Shown here in pieces: positions 26,156 through 34,546 of a stretch of 50,771 nt of DNA. Positions within the stretch are counted from its first letter, which is position 1; the number at the start of each line of letters is the position of its first letter. The notes under the pieces are model-generated. The model made no database searches. It worked only from the letters and a program-made list of their open reading frames with translations, and was not told the DNA's origin. The translations under genes and the position numbers were made by a program. This stretch comes from Brachyspira sp. G79 (GTDB lineage: Bacteria; Spirochaetota; Brachyspiria; Brachyspirales; Brachyspiraceae): contig NZ_JQIU01000008.1 of assembly GCF_002379365.1 (NCBI RefSeq), positions 1,471,688 to 1,522,458 of the forward strand. The letters are read 5' to 3'.

Positions 26156-26893
26156 TTATTTGAAATTCTTTTCTATTAATTTTTCATAAGTTCCGTTTGT
26201 CATTATCTGAGCAAGTCCTTCATTAATTTTTTCTAAAAGTAAAGTATCTTCTTTTCTTACAGCGATGGCATAATCTTCTTTTATAGCATCGCTTTCTATT
26301 AATTTGATATCATCATTGTATTTTTCAAAATTTTTACAAGGCTCTTTATCAAATACTACAGCAGCTATTTTTTTTGATTTCAAAGCAAGTACAGCAGCAG
26401 CACCAGTATCAAACTTCTCAACATTAATATCTGTTCTTTCACTCATTACAGTATCTCCAGTAGTTCCTATAACAACACCTATATTTTTTCCAGCCAAATC
26501 ATCAAATGTGCTAATAGAATTATCATCTTTATGAACAAGCATTACCTGACTAGATACATAATAAGGCTCTGAGAAATTAACAAATTGTTTTCTCTCTTCA
26601 GTTACAGTCATACCAGCTACTATTGCATCTATTTTTTTAGCCTGTAAAGCAGGTAAAAGTCCGCTAAACTGCATATGAACAAACTCGCCATTAATTCCAG
26701 CCAATTTAAGAGCTTCACTCATAATATCATAATCAAAACCAGCTATATTTCCGTTATCCAAATATCCAAAAGGAGGAAAATCTACATCTATACCAACATA
26801 TATAGGGTCTTTTACAGTTTCTTGAGATGATTTTGAGTTGTTTGAGCATGACAATAGTACTATAATCATCATAAATATTAATATTTTTTTCAT
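26156..26893 (-). CDS. Amino-acid ABC transporter binding lipoprotein
   Basis: A family-3 (GlnH/ArtJ-like) solute-binding protein. After the lipobox VLLSC the mature domain starts with YVGIDVDFPPFGYLDNGNIAGFD, the standard ligand-site opening, followed by GLLPALQAKKIDAIVAGMTVTEER. I chose the ATG at 26893 because a GAAGG ribosome site lies nine bases before it; an upstream ATG at 26923 would spoil the signal peptide. No permease or ATPase is adjacent, so the partner components must lie elsewhere. The exact amino acid is not predictable. Confidence 0.9.
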   Translation of the reverse strand: MKKILIFMMIIVLLSCSNNSKSSQETVKDPIYVGIDVDFPPFGYLDNGNIAGFDYDIMSEALKLAGINGEFVHMQFSGLLPALQAKKIDAIVAGMTVTEERKQFVNFSEPYYVSSQVMLVHKDDNSISTFDDLAGKNIGVVIGTTGDTVMSERTDINVEKFDTGAAAVLALKSKKIAAVVFDKEPCKNFEKYNDDIKLIESDAIKEDYAIAVRKEDTLLLEKINEGLAQIMTNGTYEKLIEKNFK

Positions 26894-27077
26894 TTTTGAA
26901 CCTTCTTTTATATAATTTAACAAATACTACAAACAGTATTTATATACAAAAATATTACTTCAATATAATATAAAAGTCAAGAATACAATTATACATTTTC
27001 AAACTAAAAAGACTTTATATAAAAAAATATAGTTATCATAATATTGATATAATGATTATTTAATATATAATAAAAAG

Positions 27078-27845
27078 ATGAAAGTTAACATATTTACAGA
27101 TAATTTAAATACAAAAATATACGGCCAAAATACAGTATTATTTGAATCATTAGAAAGTACAAACAAAAAAATGATTGAAGATTTAAATAATAATATAAAA
27201 CTTGAAGAAGGAAGCGTATATATAGCATTAAAGCAAACATCAGGTAAGGGCAGTTATGGAAATACTTGGCATTCTGATAATAATTTAGGATTATGGTTTA
27301 GTATTTTGCTTTATAGCCCATTTAAAAAGGAGGCTTTAAGTTTTCTTCCCAGTATTGCATTAAGCAAATGCCTTAGAGAAAAGTATAATACATTAGCACA
27401 TGTAAAATGGCCTAATGATGTTTTGGTAAAAAATAAAAAAATATCAGGAACATTAATTCAAGTTACTTCTACTAATAATAAAAATGCATGTATCATAGGT
27501 ACTGGAGTTAACTTATATCATGAAAAAAAAGATTTTTCTTTGGATATACAGCATAAAGCAACATCTCTTTATATGGAAATAGGCAATAAGGTTAAGCTAG
27601 ATACTTTTTATAAGGACTTAATTTATTATTTTGAGGAAGTCTATAATAGTGATAAAAGTTTAGCTCAATATTTTAGAGAGTACAGCAATATGATAGGGCA
27701 TACTATTAAAGCAAAAAAAGACGGTAAAGAAGTTGAAGCTTTAGTTAAAGATATAACAGAAGAAGGTTATTTAATAGTAGAAACTGATAAAAAAATAGAA
27801 ACTTGGATATCAAGAGCCTCTTTGGATATAGATACGAATTATTAA
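27078..27845 (+). CDS. birA: Biotin--[acetyl-CoA-carboxylase] ligase
   Basis: Attaches biotin to carrier-domain lysines via biotinyl-AMP. The catalytic biotin-binding loop appears as GKGSYGNTWHS (the GRGRxGRxW motif in variant form), followed by LGLWFSILLY, HVKWPNDVLVKNKKISG with the ligase lysine, and CIIGTGVNLY. A C-terminal SH3-like domain (AKKDGKEVEALVKDI...) completes it. It has no N-terminal DNA-binding domain, so it is a class I, non-repressor BirA. Its 255 residues are typical. Confidence 0.92.
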   Translation: MKVNIFTDNLNTKIYGQNTVLFESLESTNKKMIEDLNNNIKLEEGSVYIALKQTSGKGSYGNTWHSDNNLGLWFSILLYSPFKKEALSFLPSIALSKCLREKYNTLAHVKWPNDVLVKNKKISGTLIQVTSTNNKNACIIGTGVNLYHEKKDFSLDIQHKATSLYMEIGNKVKLDTFYKDLIYYFEEVYNSDKSLAQYFREYSNMIGHTIKAKKDGKEVEALVKDITEEGYLIVETDKKIETWISRASLDIDTNY

Positions 27846-27881
27846 ATTTATAAAAAAAATTAACTTAAATGGAAGGTAATT

Positions 27882-28117
27882 ATGAGAAAACCAATACCAT
27901 ATAAAAAACCAGAAGAAAAAAAGCCAGTTAATAAAAAAGAATTATAGTACTTGTAATATTAGAATTAATTGTAATCATATTAGCTACTGTAACGACGGCT
28001 ATTATATCATTATTATTTGGAATTACGCCGTATATAAGTGCCGCTATAAGCGGAATTATACTTATAGTATTCAGCATATTTTTAGCAAGAGAATTTTTAA
28101 TTAATAAAAAAGATTAG
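27882..28117 (+). pseudogene. Small two-helix membrane protein, frameshifted
   Basis: The ATG at 27882 (GGAAGG ribosome site at 27871-27876) opens a Lys/Pro-rich start MRKPIPYKKPEEKKPVNKK, then hits TAG. Adding one A to the six-A run at 27933-27938 restores RIIVLVILELIVIILATVT followed by a second hydrophobic helix and REFLINKKD to a TAG at 28115-28117. The repaired product has 78 residues. It sits 36 bases after birA and may be co-transcribed. Function unknown. Confidence 0.6.
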
Positions 28118-28133
28118 TATTCTTAATGGTAAT

Positions 28134-28440
28134 AGTGCCAAAATAACCATAATTTACCAAATTTTGCTTGTTTATAATTATAGCTTATAAATAGCTAAAG
28201 CATTATTAATAAAATAAATTTAAAATGTATTATAATAACTATATTTTAATTAAAAATGGAGTTTTTTTGCATATTACCTCAGGAGTACTTAGCTTAGTCA
28301 ACTTGAGTAGGTGCTACAGATCGGACAGCAAAAAAGTGGATACGCATATACAGGAAGACTGTATGCTTTGAAGTGGTGGTCCCAACAAATAAATAAAATT
28401 TAAAAATATATTTTTAACAAACTTAACAATTTTCAATATA
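28134..28440 (-). repeat. Dispersed intergenic element, copy C (inverted)
   Basis: Read on the minus strand it starts TATATTGAAAATTGTTAAGT (from 28440) and ends near 28134 with a sequence aligned to the right ends of copies A and B. A GC-rich core lies around 28260-28385. Its end overlaps the last codons of the PHP gene at 28433 and supplies the TGA stop of that gene. Confidence 0.65.
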
Positions 28441-29260
28441 TATTCACATCATTAAAATTATTATCATACAAAACCTTTATATTAGAAACTCCTAGTTTTT
28501 TTAACTCTTCAATAACTTCTTTATAACAATGATCTATATTATTAGCATTATGAGCATCTGAATTAATCATAATAGGTATATTTTTTTCTAATAATTTTTT
28601 TATTGTATTTTTATTAGGATAATGAGCATTTAAATTATTTTTATTCATAATCTTTGTATTTATTTCAGCTATACTTCCACTTTTTTTTATAACTTCAATT
28701 ACTTCATCTATTTTTTCTAAATACCAATCTTCTTCTTCAGTAAAATATTCTTTATTTAAATTATACTTTCTAACAAGATCCAAATGTCCTATAATGTCTG
28801 GATTTTGTTTTTCTATCATCTTAATAACATTATCATAATATCTGTAAATAACTTCTCTAATGCTCCCAAAATAATTAATAGTATCATTAAAACTTTCTCT
28901 TGACATATCTATAGGAAAATAATTACCATTTCCATCATCAATATAATGTACAGATCCTATTCTATAATCAAGCCCCATTTCTCTATCAGTATCTTTATTT
29001 AAATTAGAATAATAATCCCCTTCAATACCAAGATAAACCTGTATTTTATCTTTATAAATATCTTTAGCTTTTTTAATATGTTCTAAATACTTAATAGTAT
29101 TTTCTATGCTCATAGAAGTATGGTCTTTTTCAAAATAAGAATGTCCAGAAAAACCTATGCTTATTAGTCCCTTATCTATAGCAGTTTCTATATTTTCTTC
29201 AACCGTATTTTTACCATCACAGTAAATGGTATGAGTATGCAAATTAGATATATATTTCAT
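28433..29260 (-). CDS. PHP-domain phosphatase (histidinol-phosphatase-like)
   Basis: 275 residues of the PHP phosphoesterase fold. The metal-binding signatures are NLHTHTIYCDGKNTVEENI at the N-terminus, GFSGHSY, IGHLDLVRKYN in the middle and MINSDAHNANNI near the C-terminus. HisK-type histidinol phosphatases look like this, but no other histidine biosynthesis genes are nearby, so other phosphomonoesters are possible. Its stop codon lies within repeat copy C. Confidence 0.8.
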   Translation of the reverse strand: MKYISNLHTHTIYCDGKNTVEENIETAIDKGLISIGFSGHSYFEKDHTSMSIENTIKYLEHIKKAKDIYKDKIQVYLGIEGDYYSNLNKDTDREMGLDYRIGSVHYIDDGNGNYFPIDMSRESFNDTINYFGSIREVIYRYYDNVIKMIEKQNPDIIGHLDLVRKYNLNKEYFTEEEDWYLEKIDEVIEVIKKSGSIAEINTKIMNKNNLNAHYPNKNTIKKLLEKNIPIMINSDAHNANNIDHCYKEVIEELKKLGVSNIKVLYDNNFNDVNIY

Positions 29261-29352
29261 AACAAAACCTTTTTAAATAAAATATTAATAAATTTCTTTG
29301 TAATAATAAAAAATATAATAACAAAAATATAATTAAAGTAAATAATAATCAT

Positions 29353-29380
29353 TTGACAAAATAATTATTTAATATATAAT
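29353..29380 (+). promoter_or_regulatory. Promoter of tRNA-Leu
   Basis: TTGACA (29353-29358), a 16-base spacer and TATAAT (29375-29380), 19 bases before the tRNA. Both boxes match consensus exactly. Confidence 0.85.
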
Positions 29381-29399
29381 ACCATTCATTATTATTGAA

Positions 29400-29481
29400 G
29401 CTCGGGTGGTGGAATAGGTAGACACAACAGCTTGAGGTGCTGTCGGGTAACACCGTGCTGGTTCAAGTCCAGTCTCGAGCA
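29400..29481 (+). tRNA. tRNA-Leu (anticodon GAG)
   Basis: An 82-base class II tRNA. The acceptor stem GCTCGGG pairs with CTCGAGC (29474-29480). The anticodon stem ACAGC/GCTGT (29427-29431 / 29439-29443) holds the loop TTGAGGT with anticodon GAG at 29434-29436. A long variable arm follows, then the GGTTCAAGTCC T-loop. CCA is not encoded. It reads CUU/CUC leucine codons. Confidence 0.96.
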
Positions 29482-29487
29482 ATTTAA

Positions 29488-30783
29488 TTAATTCTTTATC
29501 TCTTCTTCATTACATTTTTTTTCAATTTTATTTACTATAAGTTTATCTATTCTCGCTCCGTCCATATCAACTATCTCTAAATTAAACCCTTTCCATTCCA
29601 AAGCCTCACCTTCTGAAGGTACATGCTGTAATAATTCTAATATAAGTCCGCTTATAGTATTGTAATTACTAGAAGCATTTTCATCTTCTATTTCAAAATA
29701 ATCTAAGAAATCATAAATAGGACACTGCCCATCAACAAACCAGCCTCCGTTCTTTCTCTTTCTTATATCATTATTTTCCTTACCTTCAGAGGCATAACCT
29801 ACCAATGCCCCGAATATATCACTTTGAGTAACCATTCCATCTATATTACCAAACTCATCAGATACAAGCCCTATTTTTATATTATTTTTTTTCATTTCCT
29901 CAAGCACTAAATATACTTCCATATTGTTATGAAAATAATGTGCCTTTTTGACAAATTTTTCTATTTTTGCTTTTGAATTATTTAATTTATCAAATATATC
30001 AGTTACCCTAACTACTCCTATAATATTATCAAGATTATTATCAACTACAGGGTAAGCAGAAAAAGAATGTTTTGACACTATTTTTCTTATATTCTCATTG
30101 GACATATTAATATCTAAAAATACCATATCGTTTCTATGCGTCATTATAGACTCTATTTTTCTATCTCCCAAAAAGAAAGCACGTTCTATAATATCCTGTT
30201 CTATTTCTTTTACTTCTCCTCCCTGTCTTCCCTCTTCTATCATAGATTTTATTTCTTCTTCAGTTACTGGACTTTTATCATCTTTTATTCCAAGTACCCT
30301 AGAAACTAATAATGCACTTTTAGATAAGATCCACACAAAAGGAGCACCTATTTTTGATAGCAATGTCATAGGAGATGCTACAACTTTAGCTATTTTTTCT
30401 GGCATTACCATACCTATTCTCTTTGGTACAAGCTCACCGAATATCAAAGTCAAATATGTAACTAAGGCTACAACTATTATCTGTGCCGATGCAGAAGCAT
30501 ATGCTGATGGTATATTAAATTTACCTAATATATTTGCTAGTTCTTTTGCAACAGTATCTCCAGAATAAATACCTGTTAATATACCTATTAATGTTATGCC
30601 TATTTGTATGGTAGATAAAAACTTATCCGGATTATCAGATAAAGATAATGCTGCCTTAGCCCCTTTATCTCCTTCTTTACTATCTTTCATTAAAGATGAT
30701 TTTCTAGCCGAAATTACAGCTATTTCCGACATTGCAAATATGCCGTTTAAAAGTATTAACACTATTATTATTATTATATCCAT
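29488..30783 (-). CDS. CNNM/CorC (HlyC-like) membrane protein with CBS domains
   Basis: 431 residues. The N-terminal DUF21 domain has three to four membrane helices (MDIIIIIVLILLNGIFAMSE...). Then come a CBS-domain pair (IESIMTHRNDMVFLDINMS and YPVVDNNLDNIIGVVRVTDI) and a C-terminal CorC_HlyC domain (GGWFVDGQCPIYDFLDYFEI). The family is linked to Mg/Co efflux; the old haemolysin name is not evidence of toxicity. It ends seven bases from the tRNA, convergently. Confidence 0.9.
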   Translation of the reverse strand: MDIIIIIVLILLNGIFAMSEIAVISARKSSLMKDSKEGDKGAKAALSLSDNPDKFLSTIQIGITLIGILTGIYSGDTVAKELANILGKFNIPSAYASASAQIIVVALVTYLTLIFGELVPKRIGMVMPEKIAKVVASPMTLLSKIGAPFVWILSKSALLVSRVLGIKDDKSPVTEEEIKSMIEEGRQGGEVKEIEQDIIERAFFLGDRKIESIMTHRNDMVFLDINMSNENIRKIVSKHSFSAYPVVDNNLDNIIGVVRVTDIFDKLNNSKAKIEKFVKKAHYFHNNMEVYLVLEEMKKNNIKIGLVSDEFGNIDGMVTQSDIFGALVGYASEGKENNDIRKRKNGGWFVDGQCPIYDFLDYFEIEDENASSNYNTISGLILELLQHVPSEGEALEWKGFNLEIVDMDGARIDKLIVNKIEKKCNEEEIKN

Positions 30784-31111
30784 TTTAATTTATCCTTAAA
30801 ATAAAAATTATTTACTAAATAAAAAATAAACTGAGAGCATTTGATAAGTATTATAGCGGGAACTATTAAAATATTTATATAAATAGAATATGCAGTGAAA
30901 ATATTATCCTTAATCAAGGGTTTAATTTTGTGAGAAAATTATATTATAAAAAAGAAAAATTACAATAGTTTATAAATATTTTTTACATTATATTTTTTAT
31001 AATTTTTCATAATTATTTTTTATGAACTATAATAATATAATAATCCGTCTTTAACATGCAAACAGACTATTAACAATAAAATATATTGTTAATATTGTAA
31101 AAATTACATAA
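30784..31111. other. AT-rich intergenic stretch without genes
   Basis: No gene or clear repeat. A TATAAT on the minus strand (complement of 30853-30858) could be part of the promoter of the CNNM/CorC gene. Confidence 0.4.
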
Positions 31112-31555
31112 TATACTTGTTTCAAAAGTACTTGATAAACAAATTTATAAGTTTTTATTTTATGCTAAATGATATAATATAAAAATTATTACAAAAAATA
31201 AATGTTTTACATGTTGCCTAAATTATATATTTAATCTATATAATGCTGTTCTCTTCTATACTTCATATGATTATTTTATACTATGCAGACGGTCATAAGC
31301 GAAGTGCTTCATAGCAAATAGCAAACTATAATTAGAGAATATGAATATTAATAAATTGAATTTTAGAACAAGTCTACTAATAATAATTTTTAATGATATT
31401 TATAATTTTAGTAATTGTGTATTTGATAGCCCAACTTTCTTTAACCCACAGTCTGCATACCAAAGGAAAATCATATTTACTCCAGTTACCTAAGGATAAA
31501 AACTTTTAACTAAGTGGCGTCAAAAAATTTAATAATACATTTTTGTTTAGGTATA
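31112..31555 (+). repeat. Dispersed intergenic element, copy E (left end uncertain)
   Basis: The right end TTTTGTTTAGGTATA (to 31555) matches copies A and B. The middle has GC-richer patches (about 31284-31320, GCGAAGTGCTTC) as in the other cores. The left end is tentatively at TATACTTGTTTCAAAA (31112), similar to copy F with a short deletion. Confidence 0.4.
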
Positions 31556-31720
31556 TACTTAAAATTTTTAAGTTTCCCAATTCTTTTATTCAGCTTTTCC
31601 AGCTGCACAACATACCTAACGGTACTTACTTCGGTCGCAGGCGTACTTCATCAAAACGCAGAGCATGTTTATAGTCTCCGCAAATAACTAAAATTTAAAA
31701 ATATATTTTTAAATAGACAA
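31554..31720 (+). repeat. Dispersed intergenic element, copy D (right end not found)
   Basis: Begins TATACTTAAAATTTTTAAGT, sharing TA with the end of copy E, so the two are head-to-tail. The core at about 31600-31680 is GC-rich and holds CGCAGGCGTACTTC (31637-31649), related to the copy A and B core motif. The usual right end is not present; an AT-rich AAAATTTAAAAATATATTTTTAA segment shared with copy C follows. Confidence 0.5.
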
Positions 31721-31804
31721 TTATAAAATAAAAACAATATTTATTATTTTGAAACAAGTCTATTTAAATTGCAGTAACTATAAGATTTAATTTTGTAATA
31801 AAAA

Positions 31805-31838
31805 GCTCAAGACTTTACATTAAAGCAAAGCCTTGAGC
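31805..31838 (-). terminator. Terminator of feoAB
   Basis: GCTCAAGACTTT (31805-31816) and AAAGCCTTGAGC (31827-31838) form a 12-bp stem with one mismatch. On the minus strand five T follow directly, 32 bases past the feoAB stop. Confidence 0.8.
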
Positions 31839-31869
31839 CAAACACTATATTAAAAAACTATCCTTATGT

Positions 31870-34359
31870 CTAAATAATGCCCGCTATTCTTCCAGCAATT
31901 TGATAGAAAGCAAAACTCACTATCCAAGCAACAACCAATGTATAAAGCATTAAGAAAGGTATCCATTTTTTACCTATTTCTGAACCTATTACTCCTATTG
32001 CTGCAAAACAAGGGAAGTATAAAAGTACAAATAGTAATAATGTATAAGCTACTATAGGATTAAATACAGGGTCATTTCTTAAAGATTCAGTAAGTACTGT
32101 TTCATCTCCGTCTTCTATAGATTTAATCTGAGCTATTGTAGAAACTAATACCTCTTTAGCAGCTCCCCCTGCTACAAGCCCTATTCCTATTCTCCAGTCA
32201 AATCCTAAAGGTTTTAATACAGGCTCTATAAATGTACCTATTTTACCAGCATAACTATGTTTTAATCCTTCAGAAGCTCTTAATCTTTCAAACTCAGCAT
32301 TTATAACCTCTTCATCATTAGTATCTAAACCCTGACTTACAGCTAATGATTTAGCTTCATTCATAAGTCTTTCATTATCTGCATCAGTAGGTTTGTACTG
32401 AGGAAAAGTCATTAAAGCCCAAATGATTATAGAAGCAGCAAATACATAAGTACCAGCTTTTTTAATATACATCCAGCCTCTGTCAAACATATGTCTTAGT
32501 ACTGCTTTAGCTCTTGGTATTCTATATGGAGGAAGCTCCATTACAAAAGGAGTTTCTTCTCCTTTAAAGAAGGCTTTTCTAAATATAAATGCCATTATAA
32601 AAGCCATTAAAACACCAATCATATATATGCTGAACATTACAGAAGCAGCCATTTTTGGAGCGAAGAAAGCACCTATAAAAAGTATATACACTGGAAGTCT
32701 TGCTCCGCAGCTCATAAATGTAGTAATTAAAACAGTTACGACTCTATCTTTTTTACTTCTCAATGTACGTGCTGCCATAACTGCAGGTATAGTACAGCCG
32801 AAACCCAAGAAAAGAGGTATAAATGACTGACCATGAAGACCTAATTTATGCATTATTTTGTCCATTAAGAATGCAGCTCTTGCCATATATCCGCAGTCTT
32901 CCAGAAATGAAATACCTGTAAAAAGTATAAGTACAAGCGGAAGAAATGATAATACAGCACCAACCCCGCCTATAACACCATCAACAATAACCGACTGTAT
33001 TAAACTGCCTTCTGGAAGTAAACTGCCTACAAAACCAGATAATGCTCCTATACCCATTTCAAGCCAACCCTGAGGATATGCCCCTACTGTAAATGTTATT
33101 TTAAATATCAGCCATAATACAACCAAAAATATTGGAAGACCAAGCCATTTATTTAAAAATATTACATCAGCAGCTTCAGTGAAATTGAATGCCTGTATAT
33201 TATCCCTATGAACAGCTTCCTGTAAAGCTCCTCTTATATATGAGTATCTTTTATCAGCCATTATAGAATCAGTTTTGGCATTCATAGAGTTTTCTAATTT
33301 TATGATTTCTTTATTTAGAGTTTCTATAACATCTCCGCCGTTATTGCATTCTCTTCTTATAGAGTGAATTGCTCTCTCATCTTTTTCTAATGCCTTTATA
33401 GCAAGCCATCTCTTATGAAGATTGCTTATATCTCCCTGCATTTTATTTGTAATTATTTCTATAGCTTTTTCAACTTCTTCTCCGTATCTTATAGCAGAAT
33501 CCTGATGAAGTTTATTTCCAGATTTGTACATATCTTCTATTTTTTCTAATATCATAACAACACTTTCATATTTATTGCCATGTACTTTCATCACTGGAAG
33601 TTTAAAAAGCTCTGTTAAATTTTTTTCATCAATATTAACTCCGTTTTTTTCAGCATGCTCATACATATTAAGTACGCATACTATAGGTATACCTAATTCT
33701 ACAAGCTGCAATGTGAGATAAAGATTTCTTTCTAAGTTTGTAGAATCTATAACATTTATAATAAAATCAGGTTTGTCATTAAGTAAAACATCACATGCAA
33801 CAACCTCATCTTGTGAATAGGCACTCAAACTATAAACACCTGGCAAATCAATCAAATCATAAGTATATCCATTATACATCATGTTGGCCTGTCTTTTTTC
33901 TACAGTAACACCTGGGTAATTTGCAACTTTATAATTGGCACCTGTTAGTGCATTGAATATTGTAGTTTTTCCAGAATTAGGGTTTCCAGCTAATGCCACT
34001 TTTAATTTTGTATTATTAGAAGGAACTTTTATCTTCTTAGCTATATCATTTTTATTTTCAGTTAATGAAGCTTCATCTTCTTTTGATTCTTTATGTTCAA
34101 CTGGTTTTAATACTCTTTCTTTTTTTATTTCAATATTAGATTTATCAACTTCTATTCCGTTAGCTTCAGATTTTCTCAAAGATATTTCATAATCCATTAT
34201 ATGAACTTGTATAGGATCTCCTAAAGGTGCTTTTCTTACAATCCAGCCTTTAGCCCCCGGAGTAAAACCCATTTCTATAATTCTTTGTCTAATTTCGCCG
34301 TCAGTGGCTACTTTATCAACAACAAAACCTTCTTCAATATCCAATTCAGTTAGTTTCAT
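31870..34359 (-). CDS. feoB: FeoA-FeoB fusion, ferrous iron transporter
   Basis: About 829 residues. Residues 1-75 are a FeoA (SH3-like) domain (IRQRIIEMGFTPGAKGWIVRKAPLGDP). A charged linker follows, then the FeoB G-domain with G1 GNPNSGKT near 126-133, G2 GVTVEKR and G3 DLPGVYSLS. The G4 motif reads NMYE near 232-235 where NxxD is usual. The membrane part contains LEDCGYMARAAFLMDKIMH and GFGCTIPAVMAARTL, the conserved gate motifs. It imports Fe(II). The ATG at 34359 is chosen over TTG at 34362 because of the AAGGAGA ribosome site. Confidence 0.94.
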   Translation of the reverse strand: MKLTELDIEEGFVVDKVATDGEIRQRIIEMGFTPGAKGWIVRKAPLGDPIQVHIMDYEISLRKSEANGIEVDKSNIEIKKERVLKPVEHKESKEDEASLTENKNDIAKKIKVPSNNTKLKVALAGNPNSGKTTIFNALTGANYKVANYPGVTVEKRQANMMYNGYTYDLIDLPGVYSLSAYSQDEVVACDVLLNDKPDFIINVIDSTNLERNLYLTLQLVELGIPIVCVLNMYEHAEKNGVNIDEKNLTELFKLPVMKVHGNKYESVVMILEKIEDMYKSGNKLHQDSAIRYGEEVEKAIEIITNKMQGDISNLHKRWLAIKALEKDERAIHSIRRECNNGGDVIETLNKEIIKLENSMNAKTDSIMADKRYSYIRGALQEAVHRDNIQAFNFTEAADVIFLNKWLGLPIFLVVLWLIFKITFTVGAYPQGWLEMGIGALSGFVGSLLPEGSLIQSVIVDGVIGGVGAVLSFLPLVLILFTGISFLEDCGYMARAAFLMDKIMHKLGLHGQSFIPLFLGFGCTIPAVMAARTLRSKKDRVVTVLITTFMSCGARLPVYILFIGAFFAPKMAASVMFSIYMIGVLMAFIMAFIFRKAFFKGEETPFVMELPPYRIPRAKAVLRHMFDRGWMYIKKAGTYVFAASIIIWALMTFPQYKPTDADNERLMNEAKSLAVSQGLDTNDEEVINAEFERLRASEGLKHSYAGKIGTFIEPVLKPLGFDWRIGIGLVAGGAAKEVLVSTIAQIKSIEDGDETVLTESLRNDPVFNPIVAYTLLLFVLLYFPCFAAIGVIGSEIGKKWIPFLMLYTLVVAWIVSFAFYQIAGRIAGII

Positions 34360-34405
34360 CAATTTTCTCCTTGAAAATTATAAGATATTTACAAATTGTT
34401 TGTGT

Positions 34406-34433
34406 ATTCTAACATTTAAACAAAAATTGTCAA
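34406..34433 (-). promoter_or_regulatory. Promoter of feoAB
   Basis: On the minus strand TTGACA (complement of 34428-34433), a 16-base spacer and TAGAAT (complement of 34406-34411), about 50 bases before the start. Iron control would be expected, but no certain Fur box is seen. Confidence 0.6.
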
Positions 34434-34546
34434 TATATTAATATGCATTTTTGTTATTTTTTGTTTATATTTATAATAATATTATGACTATTGATATAGT
34501 TTTATTTTTTGTATATTATTTAATATAAATAAGATTAGGACAGATT

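Noticed and set aside
4017-31720. CRISPR array or group II intron as explanation for the repeated intergenic units
   Set aside because: The units are scattered singly, lack regular short repeats and spacers, and contain no reverse transcriptase or intron domain V-like sequence that I could see.
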